Shown: in pieces, positions 1 to 9,002 of the stretch
Layout: every line of letters begins with the position of its first letter
Numbering within the stretch: position 1 is the stretch's first letter
NCBI RefSeq assembly: GCF_005870035.1
Contig: NZ_SWJG01000001.1
Location: 1,165,639 to 1,229,638, forward strand
DNA length: 64,000 nt
Reading direction: 5' to 3'
Source of the DNA: Spirosoma lacussanchae
Lineage (GTDB): Bacteria > Bacteroidota > Bacteroidia > Cytophagales > Spirosomataceae
Program-made: the position numbers and the translations under genes
Notes under the pieces: generated by a model
Databases searched by the model: none
What the model was told of the DNA's origin: nothing
Seen by the model: only the letters and a program-made list of their open reading frames with translations

Positions 1-4
1 CAAT

Positions 5-60
5 AAAGCGACTCCCGGATCGATACGTTGCTGACAACGTATCGATCCGGGAGTCGCTTT
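5..60. terminator. Bidirectional hairpin terminator, 26-bp perfect arms
   Basis: Positions 5-30 and 35-60 are perfect reverse complements around a 4-base loop (CTGA). A T-run follows the hairpin on the plus strand (from 58), and the minus strand also leaves the hairpin into a short T-rich stretch. It lies just beyond the stop of the SDR gene, so it probably ends that operon. The arms are much longer than a usual intrinsic terminator needs. Confidence 0.8.
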
Positions 61-71
61 TTGCGGGTCGA

Positions 72-884
72 TCAGGTGCCTTCGCGATTCCGCAGGATCC
101 GGGACAGAAGACCAGGGAGAAACCGCTTTAGGTAAATACCGTACGTTTCCGGTCCGCCTATATATACTTCTTCTTTTTGCTGTTTTACGGCTCTGAGCAG
201 CCGCTGAGCAAAAACAGCCGCAGGCATCCCCACTTCCTGATGCTTATCCATTTTGCCATGTACCTGTCCAGCGGGACCCAGGGCGTGGAGAGAGATCGGC
301 GTTTGGATGTAGCCGGGGCAAACCAGCGTGACCCGCAACCCGGCCGCGTGGGTTTCGGCCCGAAGTGCGTCGAAGAAGCCGTGCAGCGCGTGTTTACTGG
401 CGCAATAACCCGACCGTTGTTTGGTCCCCAGCTTGCCCGCTACGCTGCTCGTCACCACAAAATGCCCCTTACCCTGTTCCAGCATGGCAGGCAGTACAGC
501 TTTGGTAAGGGCCACTACGCCGAAAAAATTGACATCCATCAGCCGGTGGTAAACGACCAGGTCGGTATCGGCCACGGTACTCCGCTGGGTGATGCCGGCG
601 TTCTGAAAAACGTAGTCGATACGACCGAAGTGCTGGCGGACGGTATCGACATGCGCGGGCAGACTGGCCACATCGGTCATGTCGAGGGGAAGCACCAGCA
701 GGTGCCGGCTGGGGAGACCGGTCAGGTCGGCAACCCGCTGCAGCTCCTCCGCACGTCGGGCCGACAAAACCAGCCTGGGATTGGGAAAGGGAGAGTCGGG
801 CTGCGCCAGCGCCAGGGCCAGAGCCTCACCAATGCCCGAGGAGGCTCCGGTAATCCAGATAACTTGTCCGGCAAATACGTCCAT
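72..884 (-). CDS. SDR family NAD(P)-dependent oxidoreductase
   Basis: Classical short-chain dehydrogenase/reductase of 270 aa. The glycine-rich cofactor motif TGASSGIG is at residues 12-19, NAG at 95-97, the catalytic Ser near 146-147, and the YxxxK pair at Tyr160/Lys164. This set predicts an active NAD(P)-dependent oxidoreductase in the cytoplasm; the substrate cannot be read from sequence. It is the second gene of a minus-strand pair: its ATG lies 6 bases after the stop of the LD-carboxypeptidase gene, so they are probably co-transcribed, ending at the hairpin at 5-60. A long opposite-strand frame over this gene is a GC-rich shadow. Confidence 0.92.
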   Translation of the reverse strand: MDVFAGQVIWITGASSGIGEALALALAQPDSPFPNPRLVLSARRAEELQRVADLTGLPSRHLLVLPLDMTDVASLPAHVDTVRQHFGRIDYVFQNAGITQRSTVADTDLVVYHRLMDVNFFGVVALTKAVLPAMLEQGKGHFVVTSSVAGKLGTKQRSGYCASKHALHGFFDALRAETHAAGLRVTLVCPGYIQTPISLHALGPAGQVHGKMDKHQEVGMPAAVFAQRLLRAVKQQKEEVYIGGPETYGIYLKRFLPGLLSRILRNREGT

Positions 885-890
885 ACACTT

Positions 891-1820
891 TTATGGGAAG
901 GTAAGAGTACCTCCCGTTGGGCCGGTCGTTACGATAACCCGTTTCCCGATAGGCAAGGCCAGATTAACATTGACATGACCCGCCGGAAAGTTGAACAGAA
1001 CCGGGTACGAGTAGGCCGACACGGCCTCGGCAATCAGCTGGTAAGCGTCTTTTCCAAACGGTAATGATGGATTGGTGCGCATGTCGGTGAACTGCCCGAC
1101 CACGAGCCCCGCCAGCTTCGCCAAACGACCACCCCGGCGTAGCTGAGTCATCATGCGGTCGAGTGAGAACAGGGTCTCGTCAATATCTTCGATGAACAGA
1201 ATCGTGCCAGTCAGATCCACATCGGTTGGGGTACCGATCGAGTTGATCAGCATGGTCAGGTTGCCGCCCACCAGTGGTCCCGATGCCTGACCCACCCGGT
1301 TGAGGGGATGAGCGGCTACGGTATAGGCGCCGGGCTGCTCGCCGAACAACCACTGCCGTACCGACTCCAGGGCTTCGGCGCGTTCGGGCTGGCCATACTG
1401 CCGGGGCATCAGGCCGTGCAGGCTGACAATACCGGCAGTATAAAATAGGCTGAGCAGCACCGTCACGTCGCTGAATCCAATGAGCCATTTCGGGGAAGTC
1501 CGCAAACCGGTCAGGTCAAGTTCGTCGGCCAGCCGGTAGCAGCCGTAGCCACCCCGCGTAGCAAATATGGCCTTCACCGACGGATCGTCGAAGAACCGTT
1601 GCAGATCCGCCCGGCGCAGCTCGTCAGAGCCCGCAAACGGACCCTCCTGCGCCCGCAGGCTGTTGCCTTCAATAACCGTAAGCTGCCAGTCGTCGCGTAA
1701 GATGCGTAACCCTTCGGCCAGTTCATCATACGGAAACCAGCTGGCGGGCGATACAACCCCTACTGTATCGCCGGGGCGCAGAACGGGAGGAGTTACTAGA
1801 ACAGATTCGTCAATTAACAT
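891..1820 (-). CDS. LD-carboxypeptidase (peptidase S66, LdcA/MccF family)
   Basis: 309-aa S66 serine peptidase. The nucleophile elbow IGFSDVT places Ser117; the partner Glu211 (IEDIDE) and His282 (PAGHVNVN) complete the Ser-Glu-His triad of this family. S66 enzymes remove the terminal D-Ala from tetrapeptides during murein recycling (LdcA) or cleave microcin C-like peptides (MccF); which applies here is not decidable. The length is typical and there is no signal peptide, suggesting a cytoplasmic enzyme. It is the first gene of a two-gene minus-strand operon with the SDR downstream. Confidence 0.9.
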   Translation of the reverse strand: MLIDESVLVTPPVLRPGDTVGVVSPASWFPYDELAEGLRILRDDWQLTVIEGNSLRAQEGPFAGSDELRRADLQRFFDDPSVKAIFATRGGYGCYRLADELDLTGLRTSPKWLIGFSDVTVLLSLFYTAGIVSLHGLMPRQYGQPERAEALESVRQWLFGEQPGAYTVAAHPLNRVGQASGPLVGGNLTMLINSIGTPTDVDLTGTILFIEDIDETLFSLDRMMTQLRRGGRLAKLAGLVVGQFTDMRTNPSLPFGKDAYQLIAEAVSAYSYPVLFNFPAGHVNVNLALPIGKRVIVTTGPTGGTLTFP

Positions 1821-1950
1821 GCTGGCAAAGTAAACGGATTGTTCTGCTTTTGGGTAGTGCCGGGTCAGGAAGTTAAAGGAAGAATTGCCCGGAGGAACTG
1901 GGCTTTCGGTTGCCCCTTACTCAATAGGAGGCACCGTTTAATCAACCCGT

Positions 1951-1981
1951 TTTGTGGTTTGGGGTATGTGATTTAGGTTTG
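1951..1981 (+). promoter_or_regulatory. Bacteroidota-type promoter for the 2060 gene
   Basis: TTTG at 1951-1954, 19 bases, then TAGGTTTG at 1974-1981. This fits the Bacteroidota sigma consensus TTTG-N19/20-TAnnTTTG exactly. Transcription would start near 1988, which is incompatible with a protein start at 1952 and supports the ATG at 2060. Confidence 0.65.
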
Positions 1982-2059
1982 ATCAGATCCGACTCTGTCC
2001 GGATAAATCATTGTTTGTCAGCGATTTGGTGTACTGCCCTGAATCCTTCCTTCACGACT

Positions 2060-2554
2060 ATGAACCGCGTGTGTCAATTTGGTATTATCCTTGGTTTCGT
2101 GCTGTTTAGCCGGATCCTTATTGCCCAGTCACTACCAGCCGATGAACGGGCAATCTGTATCGTTATTGAACGAGAGGCACAGGCTTACCTGAACCGCAAT
2201 GCGACAGAGCAGGCCAGCTGCTGGGCTAATCATACGGAACTATCGCAGCGGGTTAGCCTGGGAGACGGTCGGGTGGTCGTGGCGCAGGGCGAACAGACGG
2301 CGCTGCGCAGGGGACTGACCAGCTCGTTTCGTCAGATGGCCGAACCAGACTCTTCCGTATTTGTCAATCGGGACTATCGAATCCGGATTCGGGGCGATGC
2401 GGCTTTCGTCACCTTCTGTCAGGTAATGAGCTGCCATGGCCGACCAACTACCCACAGCCAGCAGGTACGCTACCTCGAACGAGAAGGAGAGCAGTGGAAA
2501 ATTGTACACGTCGGCGTTATGTATTTTGAGCCGGAGCCGACAGTTGACCGATGA
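2060..2554 (+). CDS. Secreted small protein, NTF2/SnoaL-like fold
   Basis: 164-aa protein starting at ATG 2060. The first ~23 residues form a signal peptide (hydrophobic IILGFVLFSRILIA, then QS), and an upstream promoter excludes the longer frame. The mature part, with an amphipathic N-terminal helix (AQAYLNRNATEQASCWA), a middle FRIRIRGD-like strand region and a C-terminal VRYLEREGEQWKIVHVG strand, has the pattern of NTF2-like/SnoaL-like domains, small cone-shaped barrels that bind diverse ligands. The ligand is unknown. It is monocistronic; the DNA up to 2727 shows nothing recognisable. Confidence 0.7.
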   Translation: MNRVCQFGIILGFVLFSRILIAQSLPADERAICIVIEREAQAYLNRNATEQASCWANHTELSQRVSLGDGRVVVAQGEQTALRRGLTSSFRQMAEPDSSVFVNRDYRIRIRGDAAFVTFCQVMSCHGRPTTHSQQVRYLEREGEQWKIVHVGVMYFEPEPTVDR

Positions 2555-2727
2555 CGCCAATCCCGAATAAAAAAGTGAAATAAAGTAGTTAAATTGATAT
2601 TTTAGTAAACATATAATTCTCATTACTTAAAGATTATGCTTATAGAAATCTAGATATGAGGTCAGGTCATGACTGAGTATATTCTCGTTAGCATAAGCGG
2701 ACCTGTGATCGAAGGAAGCCGATAAGG

Positions 2728-3744
2728 TCAGTTGAGCGGAGCCTCTATCGTATCATCCAGTTTGGCGAGATCGAGTAAGGCCCCGCCTGGTTGGTTGCCA
2801 TCCAGCATCGGCAAAAATTTTCGGCCCCACAAAACCTCATCGTACCGATAGGAATAGCGGGTGTGTACAACCTGCGAAAAGGTATCGTCAGTAGCCCGCA
2901 ACAGGATCAGAAATTCGGCATCTGATTCGGCCAGATCGTCGGGTGTACACTGCTGTAGCGGACTGCCCGGTGTGATGGGATGAACCAGTGTCCAGTTGGT
3001 GGGGAAGAAGTTTACCCGGTTGCGCTCCAGCTCCAGGTTATAGTATCGCCGGTGACGCACCCCGTCGGGTCGGGTTTCCAGCCGTGACAGTGATACGTCT
3101 ACCTGTACGTCAATGAGCTGGTTAGCGCGCTGGTGAACGATACGAAACATCCAGCCATTCACATCCAGATAAGGCGCAAACAAGGCGTGGGTCGAAAAGC
3201 GTATATGTGCCACAGGGCGCGAGAAACGGCCGTATAGAAGCCCCGTCACCAGCGCGAAGGCCAGCAGACCGATCATTGACTCGAGCGCAGCAATAGCGCT
3301 GATCAAATACCCCGAGGGACTGATGTGGCCGTAGCCAACGGTCGTAAGGGTCTGGGCGCTGAAGAAGAAAGCTCCCCAGAATTGTCCCAAAGGGCTCCCA
3401 TCCGTCACCTTATCCAGACCGAGCAGGTATTCAGGACCGACCAGCATATAAATGCAGGCGAATACCATATTCTCCGAGAAATACAGCAGGAGCACCACCC
3501 CAAAAAAGGAGGGCCAGTTCATCGTAATCAGCCGGTTGTAGAGGTTTACCCGGTCCCGGAACGAAGTGTTGGTTCGGGTAACGTTGATGCTGCCATCTTT
3601 ATTGATCAGTCGGGAGTTGGGATCAGTAAAGGTGGAGCCGAAGCCCAGATCGAGCCGCCGTTCTTCCTGATCAACCAGCTGGCTGTCTGCGCCATATAAC
3701 CGCTGTTTGTCTGATTTTCTGTTGGATAACATAGATTTTTTCAT
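2728..3744 (-). CDS. Inward rectifier potassium channel (KirBac type)
   Basis: 338-aa prokaryotic Kir channel. TM1 is near residues 79-103, the pore helix near 122-134, the selectivity filter TVGYGH at 135-140, and TM2 near 147-172, followed by a ~165-residue C-terminal cytoplasmic domain of the immunoglobulin-like Kir type. The N-terminal ~75 residues carry the slide-helix region (FRDRVNLYNRLITMNW). It forms tetrameric K+ channels in the inner membrane. It is divergent from the GT2 gene at 3907 across a 160-base region with phased TTAA repeats, so those repeats might act on it too. Confidence 0.93.
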   Translation of the reverse strand: MKKSMLSNRKSDKQRLYGADSQLVDQEERRLDLGFGSTFTDPNSRLINKDGSINVTRTNTSFRDRVNLYNRLITMNWPSFFGVVLLLYFSENMVFACIYMLVGPEYLLGLDKVTDGSPLGQFWGAFFFSAQTLTTVGYGHISPSGYLISAIAALESMIGLLAFALVTGLLYGRFSRPVAHIRFSTHALFAPYLDVNGWMFRIVHQRANQLIDVQVDVSLSRLETRPDGVRHRRYYNLELERNRVNFFPTNWTLVHPITPGSPLQQCTPDDLAESDAEFLILLRATDDTFSQVVHTRYSYRYDEVLWGRKFLPMLDGNQPGGALLDLAKLDDTIEAPLN

Positions 3745-3784
3745 AGATAATTCATACTTGGTGTAGCCTTAATACCAGGCCGCT

Positions 3785-3817
3785 TTTAAGGTAAGTTTAA
3801 GCTAACTTTAATTTTTG
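3785..3817. promoter_or_regulatory. Three 11-bp-phased TTTAA repeats (tandem regulator site)
   Basis: TTAA occurs at 3786, 3797 and 3808, exactly 11 bases apart, each as TTTAA; a weaker TTAT/TTAG continues near 3820 and 3830. Direct repeats at one helical turn are the usual layout of OmpR/PhoB-family sites, and the core is close to cyanobacterial and Bacillus Pho boxes. The last repeat is 37 bases (26 + 11) upstream of the -7 box at 3845, an arrangement shared with the xylanase promoter. Assignment to a PhoB-like regulator is inference. Confidence 0.5.
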
Positions 3818-3844
3818 AGTTATCTGCCGTTAGGTATATGTACT

Positions 3845-3852
3845 TAACTTTG
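3845..3852 (+). promoter_or_regulatory. Putative -7 box for the GT2 gene
   Basis: TAACTTTG matches TAnnTTTG. No good TTTG element lies 19-21 bases upstream, which fits a promoter that relies on an activator bound at the phased TTAA repeats. Confidence 0.45.
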
Positions 3853-3906
3853 GCTCCACTCAGAGCGGACCTGCCGTACCTATCTAATTAGTAAGCCAGT
3901 AAACGT

Positions 3907-4905
3907 ATGAAGCTGCAACCAGGTATGATTAGCCTAGTCGTGCCAGCCTTTAATGAAGAAGAGAACCTGACCGTGTTGGTTCAACGACTAACATCGGTCA
4001 TGGCTTCTGAGGGTCTTTACGAAATACTGATCGTTGATGATGGCAGCAGCGATCAGACCCGCTATGTACTCCGGCAACTGAGTCAGAGGTATCCGGCGGT
4101 TCGATTTATATCGTTTTCGCGCAATTTCGGTCACCAGATGGCCTTGCGGGCCGGCTACGAAAACGCGCGTGGCGATGCCGTCATCTGCCTCGATGCCGAC
4201 CTGCAGCACCCGCCTGAACTGATCCCGACGCTAATCGAGAAATGGCGGCAGGGCTATGAGGTCGTTTATACCGTGCGTCGCCCTGATCCGAAACTCTCCT
4301 GGTTCAAACGAAACTCGTCGAAGTATTTCTACCAGCTGCTGCGCCGGGTTTCGGACCTGGAGCTTGAAGATGGGGCCGCGGATTTTCGGCTGCTTGACCG
4401 GAAAGTTATCGACGTAATCCGGCAATTCAAGGAGAATGATCTGTTTTTACGCGGGGCCATTTCCTGGGTTGGCTTCCGGCAATGCCGTATTCTGTACGAG
4501 CCCGCTGCCCGGTATGCCGGCCGGTCAAAATACTCCATCCGGAAAATGCTGAAACTGGCCGCCATGGGCATTACCTCTTTCTCTACCCGGCCGCTGTATT
4601 TGTCCGTTATGCTCGGTTTCGGCATGTCGCTGTTTGCTATTCTGTTTGGCGTGGAGGTGCTGTATGAATATTTCTTCACCGACGCGACCGTGTCGGGCTG
4701 GACAACGCTGGTTGTGCTGATGGCTCTGATTGGTGGCGTACAGTTCATCATGATTGGCATTATCGGCGTGTATTTAGGAAAAACGTTCGTTGAAGTAAAA
4801 GGAAGACCAGCCTATATCATCAGCGACACAAGTGATATTGACGAGACCGTAACTTCATGGCAACCCACCACCCAGAACGATCTATTTTATTCACCGTTGA
4901 CGTAG
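3907..4905 (+). CDS. Family 2 glycosyltransferase, DPM1/GtrB-like
   Basis: 332-aa membrane-anchored GT2. The GT-A fold shows VVPAFNEEENL at residues 11-21, the nucleotide-binding VDDGSSDQT near 43-51 and the metal-binding DADLQHP near 97-103. Two C-terminal transmembrane segments (about 231-258 and 267-295) fit the polyprenyl-phosphate sugar transferases GtrB, ArnC and Dpm1. It probably loads a sugar onto undecaprenyl phosphate at the cytoplasmic face. The next gene, a deacetylase, starts 49 bases before this one ends, so the two are translationally coupled and may modify the same lipid-linked sugar. Start at ATG 3907. Confidence 0.88.
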   Translation: MKLQPGMISLVVPAFNEEENLTVLVQRLTSVMASEGLYEILIVDDGSSDQTRYVLRQLSQRYPAVRFISFSRNFGHQMALRAGYENARGDAVICLDADLQHPPELIPTLIEKWRQGYEVVYTVRRPDPKLSWFKRNSSKYFYQLLRRVSDLELEDGAADFRLLDRKVIDVIRQFKENDLFLRGAISWVGFRQCRILYEPAARYAGRSKYSIRKMLKLAAMGITSFSTRPLYLSVMLGFGMSLFAILFGVEVLYEYFFTDATVSGWTTLVVLMALIGGVQFIMIGIIGVYLGKTFVEVKGRPAYIISDTSDIDETVTSWQPTTQNDLFYSPLT

Positions 4906-5648
4906 AGGAATTTGACACAGCGCTGGAGTTCGGCCATGCTATCCCGCTGAGCGAACAGGTAGCCGTATCGACGCGGGGCCTGATCAGTCTGAACCAGCAG
5001 CTCGAATCGAACAACGTACGGGCTACACTCTTTACTACAGCCAATTACGCACTACACGAACCTGTTCTGATGGGGCAGCTGGCTGCCCGTCATGAGATTG
5101 CGTCCCACGGCTATTACCATACTACCTTCGAGCCCGCCGATCTGCTGACGTCCCGACTGGCGCTTGAGGAGTTGCTGGGTCGACCGGTTACCGGCTTCCG
5201 GCGCGCCCGCATGGGCTATGTCAATCCGGTTGATGTGCAGCAGGCCGGGTATCAATACAATTCATCGTTGCACCCGACCTGGCTGCCGGGCCGGTATAAC
5301 CACTGGGGAGAGCCCCGGCATCCGTTTCGGGAATCGGGCGTCTGGCAGATTCCGGCGTCGGTAACGCCTTCGCTACGGCTGCCCCTGTTCTGGCTTAGTC
5401 TGAAAAACTTCCCGTTTGCTCTCTATAAACAATTATGCCGCCAAACCTTACGGTCCGACGGCTTCCTGAATCTATACGTACATCCGTGGGAGTTTACCGA
5501 TCTGGCGGCCTATGACCAGATTCCGGCTTACGTTCGCCGTCATTCGAGCGGTCTGCTGCTCGACCGGGTCGATGCCCTGGTGCAGGACCTCAAAGGCCGG
5601 GGCGAGTTTATGACAATGCAGGAGTTTGCCGAAGGTTTACCTAGATAA
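4857..5648 (+). CDS. Polysaccharide deacetylase family protein
   Basis: 263-aa NodB-type carbohydrate esterase. The metal-binding Asp lies in FTVDVEEFD (Asp15), the SHGYYH motif gives His84 and His88, and FRRARMG at 114-120 is the MT3-type strand; LYVHPWEF near the end supplies the C-terminal His. No signal peptide is present, so it probably acts on a lipid-linked or soluble sugar in the cytoplasm. The start overlaps the GT2 gene by 49 bases; it cannot be moved downstream without losing the first catalytic motif. The 3' end overlaps the convergent DUF721 gene by 8 bases. Confidence 0.85.
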   Translation: MATHHPERSILFTVDVEEFDTALEFGHAIPLSEQVAVSTRGLISLNQQLESNNVRATLFTTANYALHEPVLMGQLAARHEIASHGYYHTTFEPADLLTSRLALEELLGRPVTGFRRARMGYVNPVDVQQAGYQYNSSLHPTWLPGRYNHWGEPRHPFRESGVWQIPASVTPSLRLPLFWLSLKNFPFALYKQLCRQTLRSDGFLNLYVHPWEFTDLAAYDQIPAYVRRHSSGLLLDRVDALVQDLKGRGEFMTMQEFAEGLPR

Positions 5649-5967
5649 AGACCACATCATCAATGACCTCGGCGTTCATATCGCGGTTGATAACCTGAAT
5701 TAGCTTCTGCTTGGCATTGACGAGTTCGTTGCGGAGTGGGGCAGAGGTAATCTCGATGTAGAGCTTACGTTCACGGACGTACAACCGTTTGGTACGTGAG
5801 GCAATGGCCTGGCCCATCATGCGGCTCCAGAACGCTTCGAGATAGGTTTCGTTGAAGCGTGTCTGTAACTGATACTGTTTCAACAACTGCCCGATAGCGT
5901 CTTTAAGCGTGGTTGTACCAGCCACCCGGGTGGCATTTTCACGATTATATCGGTAGGTTTGGCTCAT
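5641..5967 (-). CDS. DUF721 domain-containing protein
   Basis: 108-aa protein of the DUF721 family, related to the DnaB-helicase-loading factor DciA. Visible features are the N-terminal helix LKDAIGQLLKQYQLQTRFNE, the WSRMMGQAIASRTKRLYVRERKLYIEI core characteristic of the family, and the LRNELVNAKQKLIQVINRD helix. A role in replication initiation is known for DciA proteins but is only inferred here. A -7-like box (minus-strand TACTTTTG, plus coordinates 5988-5995) is upstream. It is monocistronic and overlaps the deacetylase stop by 8 bases. Confidence 0.85.
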   Translation of the reverse strand: MSQTYRYNRENATRVAGTTTLKDAIGQLLKQYQLQTRFNETYLEAFWSRMMGQAIASRTKRLYVRERKLYIEITSAPLRNELVNAKQKLIQVINRDMNAEVIDDVVFI

Positions 5968-6075
5968 TGATTGGGTGTGTTACCAGACAAAAGTAACGAA
6001 CAAACCCGACATCCGGCAGGCGGTCTGACCCCGAAAAATAAAAAAAGAGGGAACGGACAGAAAAACCAGAATAGG

Positions 6076-6107
6076 TTTGGTTAACGACGTTTTGCCCTGT
6101 ATACTTG
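6076..6107 (+). promoter_or_regulatory. Promoter of the metY leader
   Basis: TTTG at 6076-6079, 20 bases, TATACTTG at 6100-6107 (one mismatch to TAnnTTTG). Transcription would start near 6114, about 50 bases ahead of the riboswitch aptamer. Confidence 0.6.
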
Positions 6108-6165
6108 CGTCATCAAGTCAATTGTTACGCGTCTTTTTCTTCAGGGGCGCGGGTTGATTTATACA

Positions 6166-6250
6166 GAAGCGGGGGAGAGATCAGGCTCTGTGAACCGCTG
6201 GCAACCTACCACACGGCAAGGTGCTAACTCCTGCCTAAAGCAGCCGCTCC
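6166..6250 (+). promoter_or_regulatory. SAM-I (S-box) riboswitch
   Basis: The leader carries the S-box core in order: a P1 5' strand AGCGG (6168-6172), GGAGAGATCAGGCTCTGTGAA (the GAG/CTC P2 stem), CGCTGGCAACC, a P3 arm, GGTGCTAACTCC, a P4 hairpin CTGC-CTAAA-GCAG (6231-6243), and the P1 3' strand CCGCT (6244-6248). The downstream gene is metY, the expected S-box target. The expression platform is not clear: about 225 bases separate the aptamer from the ATG, with a small GCCC-GTTC-GGGC hairpin near 6309 and a palindrome TGGAATATTCCA at 6445-6456 close to the start. No T-run terminator was seen there. Confidence 0.85.
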
Positions 6251-6365
6251 GGCGGACATTAGGGACTATAAATCGTTTATGCACATGCTCTACAGCCAAC
6301 AGTGTATGCCCGTTCGGGCCTACTAAGTATCACACACACTCCGCCACGACAACCGGGAGGGTTGA

Positions 6366-7793
<1,428 letters not shown>

Positions 7794-7804
7794 TATGAAC
7801 AGCG

Positions 7805-7876
7805 CAGTTCGCTGGTTTGGCCGTCCGGATCGACCTTAGAAACCGGCCGCGAAACCAGCGAACTGAAAACCTTTTT
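7805..7876 (+). terminator. Hairpin plus T-run between metY and metX
   Basis: CAGTTCGCTGGTTT (7805-7818) and AAACCAGCGAACTG (7852-7865) pair perfectly; inside, GGCCG (7819-7823) pairs with CGGCC (7844-7848). AAAACC and a run of six T follow, ending 6 bases before the metX start. It looks like an intrinsic terminator placed directly in front of metX and may lower or regulate metX read-through. Confidence 0.65.
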
Positions 7877-7881
7877 TACGT

Positions 7882-8955
7882 TTGGACCTTCAGTATTTCG
7901 ACTACAAGTATTCATTTCCACTCGAATCTGGCGCGAGCCTGCCCGGGTTTCGGCTGGCCTATACCACCCGCGGAACGCTGCAGCGCGACCGCTCGAACGT
8001 GGTCTGGATTTGCCATGCCTTAACCGGTAACGCCGATGCCGGAGACTGGTGGGGCGGTATGATCGGTGCCGGTAAATACTTCGACCCCGATCGGGATTTT
8101 ATTGTTTGTGCCAACGTGCTGGGGTCCTGCTACGGGTCGACCGGGCCGCTGTCGGCGAATCCGGAAACGGGTCAGCCGTACTACCATGACTTCCCGCCCA
8201 TAACGGTCCGGGACATGGTGGGGGCGCTCGACCTGTTACGACAGGAGCTGGGCATTGATAAAATACATACCTGCGTGGGTGGTTCACTGGGTGGTGAGCA
8301 GGCCCTCGAATGGGCCATTGCGCAGCCCGGTCTGATCGATAACCTGATCGTGGTGGCAACCAGCGCCGTGGCATCGCCCTGGTGCATTGCGTTCAATGAA
8401 GCGCAGCGGATGGCCATCGACGCAGACCCGACCTGGCGCGAAAGACGCGCCGACGCCGGGGTTGCCGGTATGAAAGCCGCCCGCGCCATGGCCATGATTT
8501 CGTACCGCAATTACGATACCTATAGTTTTACCCAGGCGCTGGATAATAACGAACAGATGGATGGCTACAAAGCCGCCGGGTACCAGCGGTATCAGGGGGA
8601 TAAACTGGCCGAACGCTTCAACGCGTTCACCTACTGGACGCTCTCCAAGGTGATGGACTCGCACAATGTCGGGCGAAACCGCGGCAGTATCCTGAATGCA
8701 CTGGGCCAGATTCGGGCGCGGACGCTGGTTGTTGGTATTCGGTCCGATCTGCTCTTTCCGGTATCGGAGCAGCAGTTCCTGGCGCGTCATATCCCCGACG
8801 CGACCTATGAGGAAATCGACTCGTTATACGGACACGATGGGTTTCTGATTGAATTCAGGCCGCTGGCTGGGATTATCCGCAAGTGGATGGCCAGTGCTCC
8901 GGTAGCCGACGCGTCGGCTGTCAGCGCCCGTCCCCTCGAAGCGGGTAAACCATAA
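7882..8955 (+). CDS. metX: Homoserine O-acetyltransferase
   Basis: 357-aa alpha/beta-hydrolase-fold acyltransferase that makes O-acetylhomoserine from homoserine and acetyl-CoA for MetY. The nucleophile is Ser135 in VGGSLGG, the catalytic His lies in LYGHDGFL near the C-terminus, and ANVLGSCYGSTGP is the conserved MetX segment. Start: an in-frame TGA at 7864 and the N-terminal homology (YFDYKYSFPLESG) leave only TTG at 7882; the next start codon would remove about 40 conserved residues. The TTG start and the adjacent hairpin with T-run suggest low or controlled expression. Confidence 0.93.
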   Translation: MDLQYFDYKYSFPLESGASLPGFRLAYTTRGTLQRDRSNVVWICHALTGNADAGDWWGGMIGAGKYFDPDRDFIVCANVLGSCYGSTGPLSANPETGQPYYHDFPPITVRDMVGALDLLRQELGIDKIHTCVGGSLGGEQALEWAIAQPGLIDNLIVVATSAVASPWCIAFNEAQRMAIDADPTWRERRADAGVAGMKAARAMAMISYRNYDTYSFTQALDNNEQMDGYKAAGYQRYQGDKLAERFNAFTYWTLSKVMDSHNVGRNRGSILNALGQIRARTLVVGIRSDLLFPVSEQQFLARHIPDATYEEIDSLYGHDGFLIEFRPLAGIIRKWMASAPVADASAVSARPLEAGKP

Positions 8956-8970
8956 AACCACGATCAACGG

Positions 8971-8997
8971 GGAGAAATCCGGATTTCGCTCCTTTTC
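8971..8997 (+). terminator. Weak hairpin after metX
   Basis: GGAG-AAAT pairs with ATTT-CG-CTCC (8971-8992) with a two-base bulge, followed by TTTT. It may end the met transcript before uxaC, whose ATG is only 6 bases further on. Confidence 0.4.
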
Positions 8998-9002
8998 CTG
9001 TC

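Noticed and set aside
177..1064. 295-codon plus-strand frame
   Set aside because: It is antisense to the SDR and carboxypeptidase genes, both with full catalytic motifs; its translation has no domain pattern.
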